Positions 42,290-43,814 of a stretch of 43,814 bases of DNA are shown piece after piece. Source of the DNA: Clostridia bacterium (GTDB lineage: Bacteria; Bacillota; Clostridia; Oscillospirales; CAG-272); contig JAFTPX010000025.1 of assembly GCA_017463065.1 (NCBI GenBank), positions 1 to 43,814 on the forward strand. The letters are read 5' to 3'. Below the pieces are notes generated by a model. That model was not told the origin of the DNA and ran no database searches. It saw nothing but the letters and a program-made list of their open reading frames with translations. The translations under genes were made by a program, and so were the position numbers. How positions within the stretch are numbered: the first letter of the stretch is position 1; the number at the start of each line of letters is the position of its first letter.

Positions 42290-42730
42290 TTTTTTTCGCT
42301 TGGGGAAATTTTTTACAAACGGCTTCCTTTTTCTCAGTGCCGTCAGGAAATTTTTGGTTGGCATTGTGCAACCTGTTGAAAATGAACTTTTTTCAAAAAC
42401 ACCTTGACAAGAATTTTCGGAAAGTTTTCCATAGTCCAAAACAAAAAAATTTTTTAATAGCCCTTGGAAACACTTGGTTTCCCACATTATCAACAGAGTT
42501 TTCCATAGGCAACCATGGATTTTTCGGGGAGGGTATGGAAAACTTTTTGGGGAACATGGGTTTGTGAATCCTGCCGAATTTTCTAAAAAAAGGAATATTT
42601 TTTCTCCCAGCTCACATATCGGGTGGGGATTTTTTCCATTGATTCGAGTGCTTTTTTCAAAAAATGAACCGTCAATCGCAAAATCCACGGCTACCAATCA
42701 ACAATCCTTTTATGTTGACAAATCATGAAA
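42290..42730. other. Gene-free AT-rich stretch with DnaA-box-like 9-mers
   Basis: About 440 bases without a credible ORF. TTTTCCATA occurs at 42425-42433 and 42499-42507, and inverted at 42534-42542; TTTCCCACA is at 42478-42486, TTATCAACA at 42487-42495, TGTTGAAAA (inverted TTTTCAACA) at 42374-42382 and TTTTCCATT at 42632-42640. Each differs by one to three bases from the DnaA box TTATCCACA. An A/T run (42441-42456) lies among them. Genes on both sides read leftward and dnaA is absent, so it may not be oriC. Alternative: chance in AT-rich DNA or a regulatory DnaA site. Confidence 0.4.
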
Positions 42731-42734
42731 ACGC

Positions 42735-42771
42735 AAAAAGAATCCCTCTTTCGAAGGATTCTTTCATTTGC
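42735..42771 (-). terminator. Terminator of the efp operon
   Basis: GAATCC (42740-42745) and GGATTC (42756-42761), extended by A-T pairs on both sides (AAA/TTT), give a 9-bp stem; AAAAA at 42735-42739 gives the U-tail on the minus strand. Confidence 0.75.
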
Positions 42772-42781
42772 TTTTTGTTTT

Positions 42782-43231
42782 TTATTCAGCATCCAGTGCC
42801 TTGAGATCCTCTTCAGAAACCAAGCACTCAAATTTTTCGCCGCAAGCGGGGCAAATCAGCTCCTCGGGATCGATGCTACTGTCAAAGCAGATCGTATCGC
42901 CACAAGAAGGACATTCTACCTCAAAGTAGTCATCCTCCTCCGCAAGCTCACAATCCTCTGCGCAGCAAGAGCAATCGCCGTCGCAGTCAAATTCCTCGTC
43001 CTCGTCAGCGTCATCAAAAAGAAGCTCCTCCACGCTTCCCAGATCCTCGTCGAGCTCCTCGGCGTAATCGTTCAGCGTTTCTACGTCCTCCCGCAGATTT
43101 CCGATCTCCTCCGCCATGTCGGACACAAGGTCAATCAAGGCTCCGATCAGCTTGCCGTCCTTCGAGGAACGATCCAGCTCCATGCCGTCTGCCAAGCCCT
43201 TCAAATAAGCCGCCTTTTCAATCAATGTCAT
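42782..43231 (-). CDS. CD1247-type acidic protein with zinc ribbon
   Basis: 149 residues. The N-terminal about 70 residues (MTLIEKAAYLKGLADGMELD...LIDLVSDMAEEIGNLREDVETLNDYAEELDEDL) match the short helical domain called CD1247 N-terminal. A very acidic, cysteine-dotted middle (CDGDCSCCAEDC, about 92-103) and a C-terminal zinc ribbon (CPSCGDTICFD...ICPACGEKFEC) follow. Start at 43231: GGAGG lies about 6 nt upstream. It is 17 nt downstream of efp and probably co-transcribed. Function unknown; a link to the ribosome or translation is only suggested by its neighbour. Confidence 0.85.
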   Translation of the reverse strand: MTLIEKAAYLKGLADGMELDRSSKDGKLIGALIDLVSDMAEEIGNLREDVETLNDYAEELDEDLGSVEELLFDDADEDEEFDCDGDCSCCAEDCELAEEDDYFEVECPSCGDTICFDSSIDPEELICPACGEKFECLVSEEDLKALDAE

Positions 43232-43248
43232 ACGCACCTCCATTTGGC

Positions 43249-43806
43249 TTACGCGCGGGACAGATACTCACCGGTTCTGGTGTCGATCTTCAGTACCTCG
43301 CCCTCGTTGATAAAGAGCGGAACCTTAATCACGGCACCCGTCTCCAGCGTTGCGGGCTTCAGGGTGTTAGTTGCGGTGTTGCCCGCAAAGCCGGGATCGG
43401 TCTGTGTAACCTCCAGTTCTACGAACGTGGGAGGCTCTACGCCGAATACGTTACCCTTGTAGGAAACGATCTTACACATCATCTCTTCCTTGACGAACTT
43501 AAAGCTGTCGGGAAGCTTGTCGCTGTTCAGGGGCAGCATATCGAAGGTCTCCATATCCATAAAGTAATACAGATCGCCGTCATTATAGGAATACTGCATT
43601 TCCTTTCTCTCGATATACGCATTCTCGAATTTGTCCGTGGGGCTGAAGGTGCGCTCGATCACGGAGCCCGTGATGACGTTCTTAATCTTGGTACGAACGA
43701 AAGCCGCTCCCTTACCGGGCTTTACGTGCTGAAATTCGATCACCTGATAGACGTTACCGTCCATGTCGAACGTAATGCCGTTCTTAAAATCTCCTGCTAC
43801 TACCAT
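43249..43806 (-). CDS. efp: Elongation factor P
   Basis: 185 residues, full length. Domain I with [18 protein letters not shown] (Lys at the tip, about residue 32, is the site modified in many bacteria), then two OB folds ending in [11 protein letters not shown]. It rescues ribosomes stalled at polyproline. The window ends 8 nt upstream of the ATG, so its promoter is not seen. No modification enzyme (epmA, ymfI or similar) is nearby. Confidence 0.97.
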   Translation of the reverse strand: MVVAGDFKNGITFDMDGNVYQVIEFQHVKPGKGAAFVRTKIKNVITGSVIERTFSPTDKFENAYIERKEMQYSYNDGDLYYFMDMETFDMLPLNSDKLPDSFKFVKEEMMCKIVSYKGNVFGVEPPTFVELEVTQTDPGFAGNTATNTLKPATLETGAVIKVPLFINEGEVLKIDTRTGEYLSRA

Positions 43807-43814
43807 TTTTATAT

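Noticed and set aside
42374..42640. Calling this region the chromosomal oriC
   Set aside because: No exact DnaA boxes, no dnaA or dnaN, and genes on both sides read in the same direction. Kept only as a finding.

Overview
The window looks like part of a chromosome from an endospore-forming Clostridia lineage (Bacillota), possibly an uncultured gut member of Oscillospirales or Christensenellales. The case rests on moderately high GC coding sequence, strong AGGAGG-type ribosome binding sites, TTGACA-17-TATAAT promoters, the sporulation genes yqfC, yqfD and a ylbJ-like gene, a K+-dependent membrane pyrophosphatase, and 2-hydroxyacyl-CoA dehydratase activase-like proteins. Almost all genes lie on the minus strand. 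The exceptions are hppA, a large secreted GDPD-domain protein, the ylbJ-like gene and a tiny toxin gene at the left edge. No CRISPR array, rRNA gene, complete tRNA or transposase is visible.

Positions 1-1083 appear to be the right end of an integrated element. The 3' half of a tRNA-Pro(CGG), starting exactly at the anticodon loop, lies at 1039-1083 with no 5' half in front of it, as expected of an attachment-site remnant. Inside this end is a compact type I toxin-antitoxin candidate. A 29-residue holin-like membrane peptide (495-584) has a consensus promoter and a Shine-Dalgarno sequence locked in a 7-bp hairpin. A convergent consensus promoter should make an antisense RNA of about 90 nt across a bidirectional terminator. 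A further strong promoter with a structured, non-coding downstream region lies between the module and the tRNA remnant.

1084-11145 holds two acyl/aminoacyl-transferase-like genes, a metF / MetH-reactivation-domain / metH operon (reactivation domain free-standing), a MerR-ABC exporter operon whose MerR protein carries a membrane and zinc-ribbon tail, and azlCD (branched-chain amino acid export). 11389-17396 (plus strand) carries hppA and a 1222-residue secreted multidomain protein with a C-terminal GDPD domain.

17470-25333 (minus) reads as one unit: a heterodimeric ABC exporter (one degenerate and one consensus nucleotide-binding domain) followed by a double BcrA/D-type activase and a dehydratase-like Fe-S protein, with no obvious acyl-CoA dehydratase nearby. 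25505-34056 holds a long PRPP synthetase homologue and the housekeeping run yqfC-yqfD-phoH-ybeY-era-recO-mutS2. A ylbJ-like gene (plus) is followed by a repeat-rich intergenic region containing a symmetric nested palindrome.

35665-42224 is a zinc-uptake block, zur-znuA-znuC-znuB, with a near-perfect operator in the zur promoter. A 1163-residue surface protein lies only 51 nt downstream and may be co-transcribed. The right edge has an AT-rich gene-free stretch with a cluster of DnaA-box-like 9-mers, a CD1247-type zinc-ribbon protein and elongation factor P.

All calls come from reading the sequence and recalled family motifs. No database search was run, so hypothetical genes and regulatory elements need computation to confirm.
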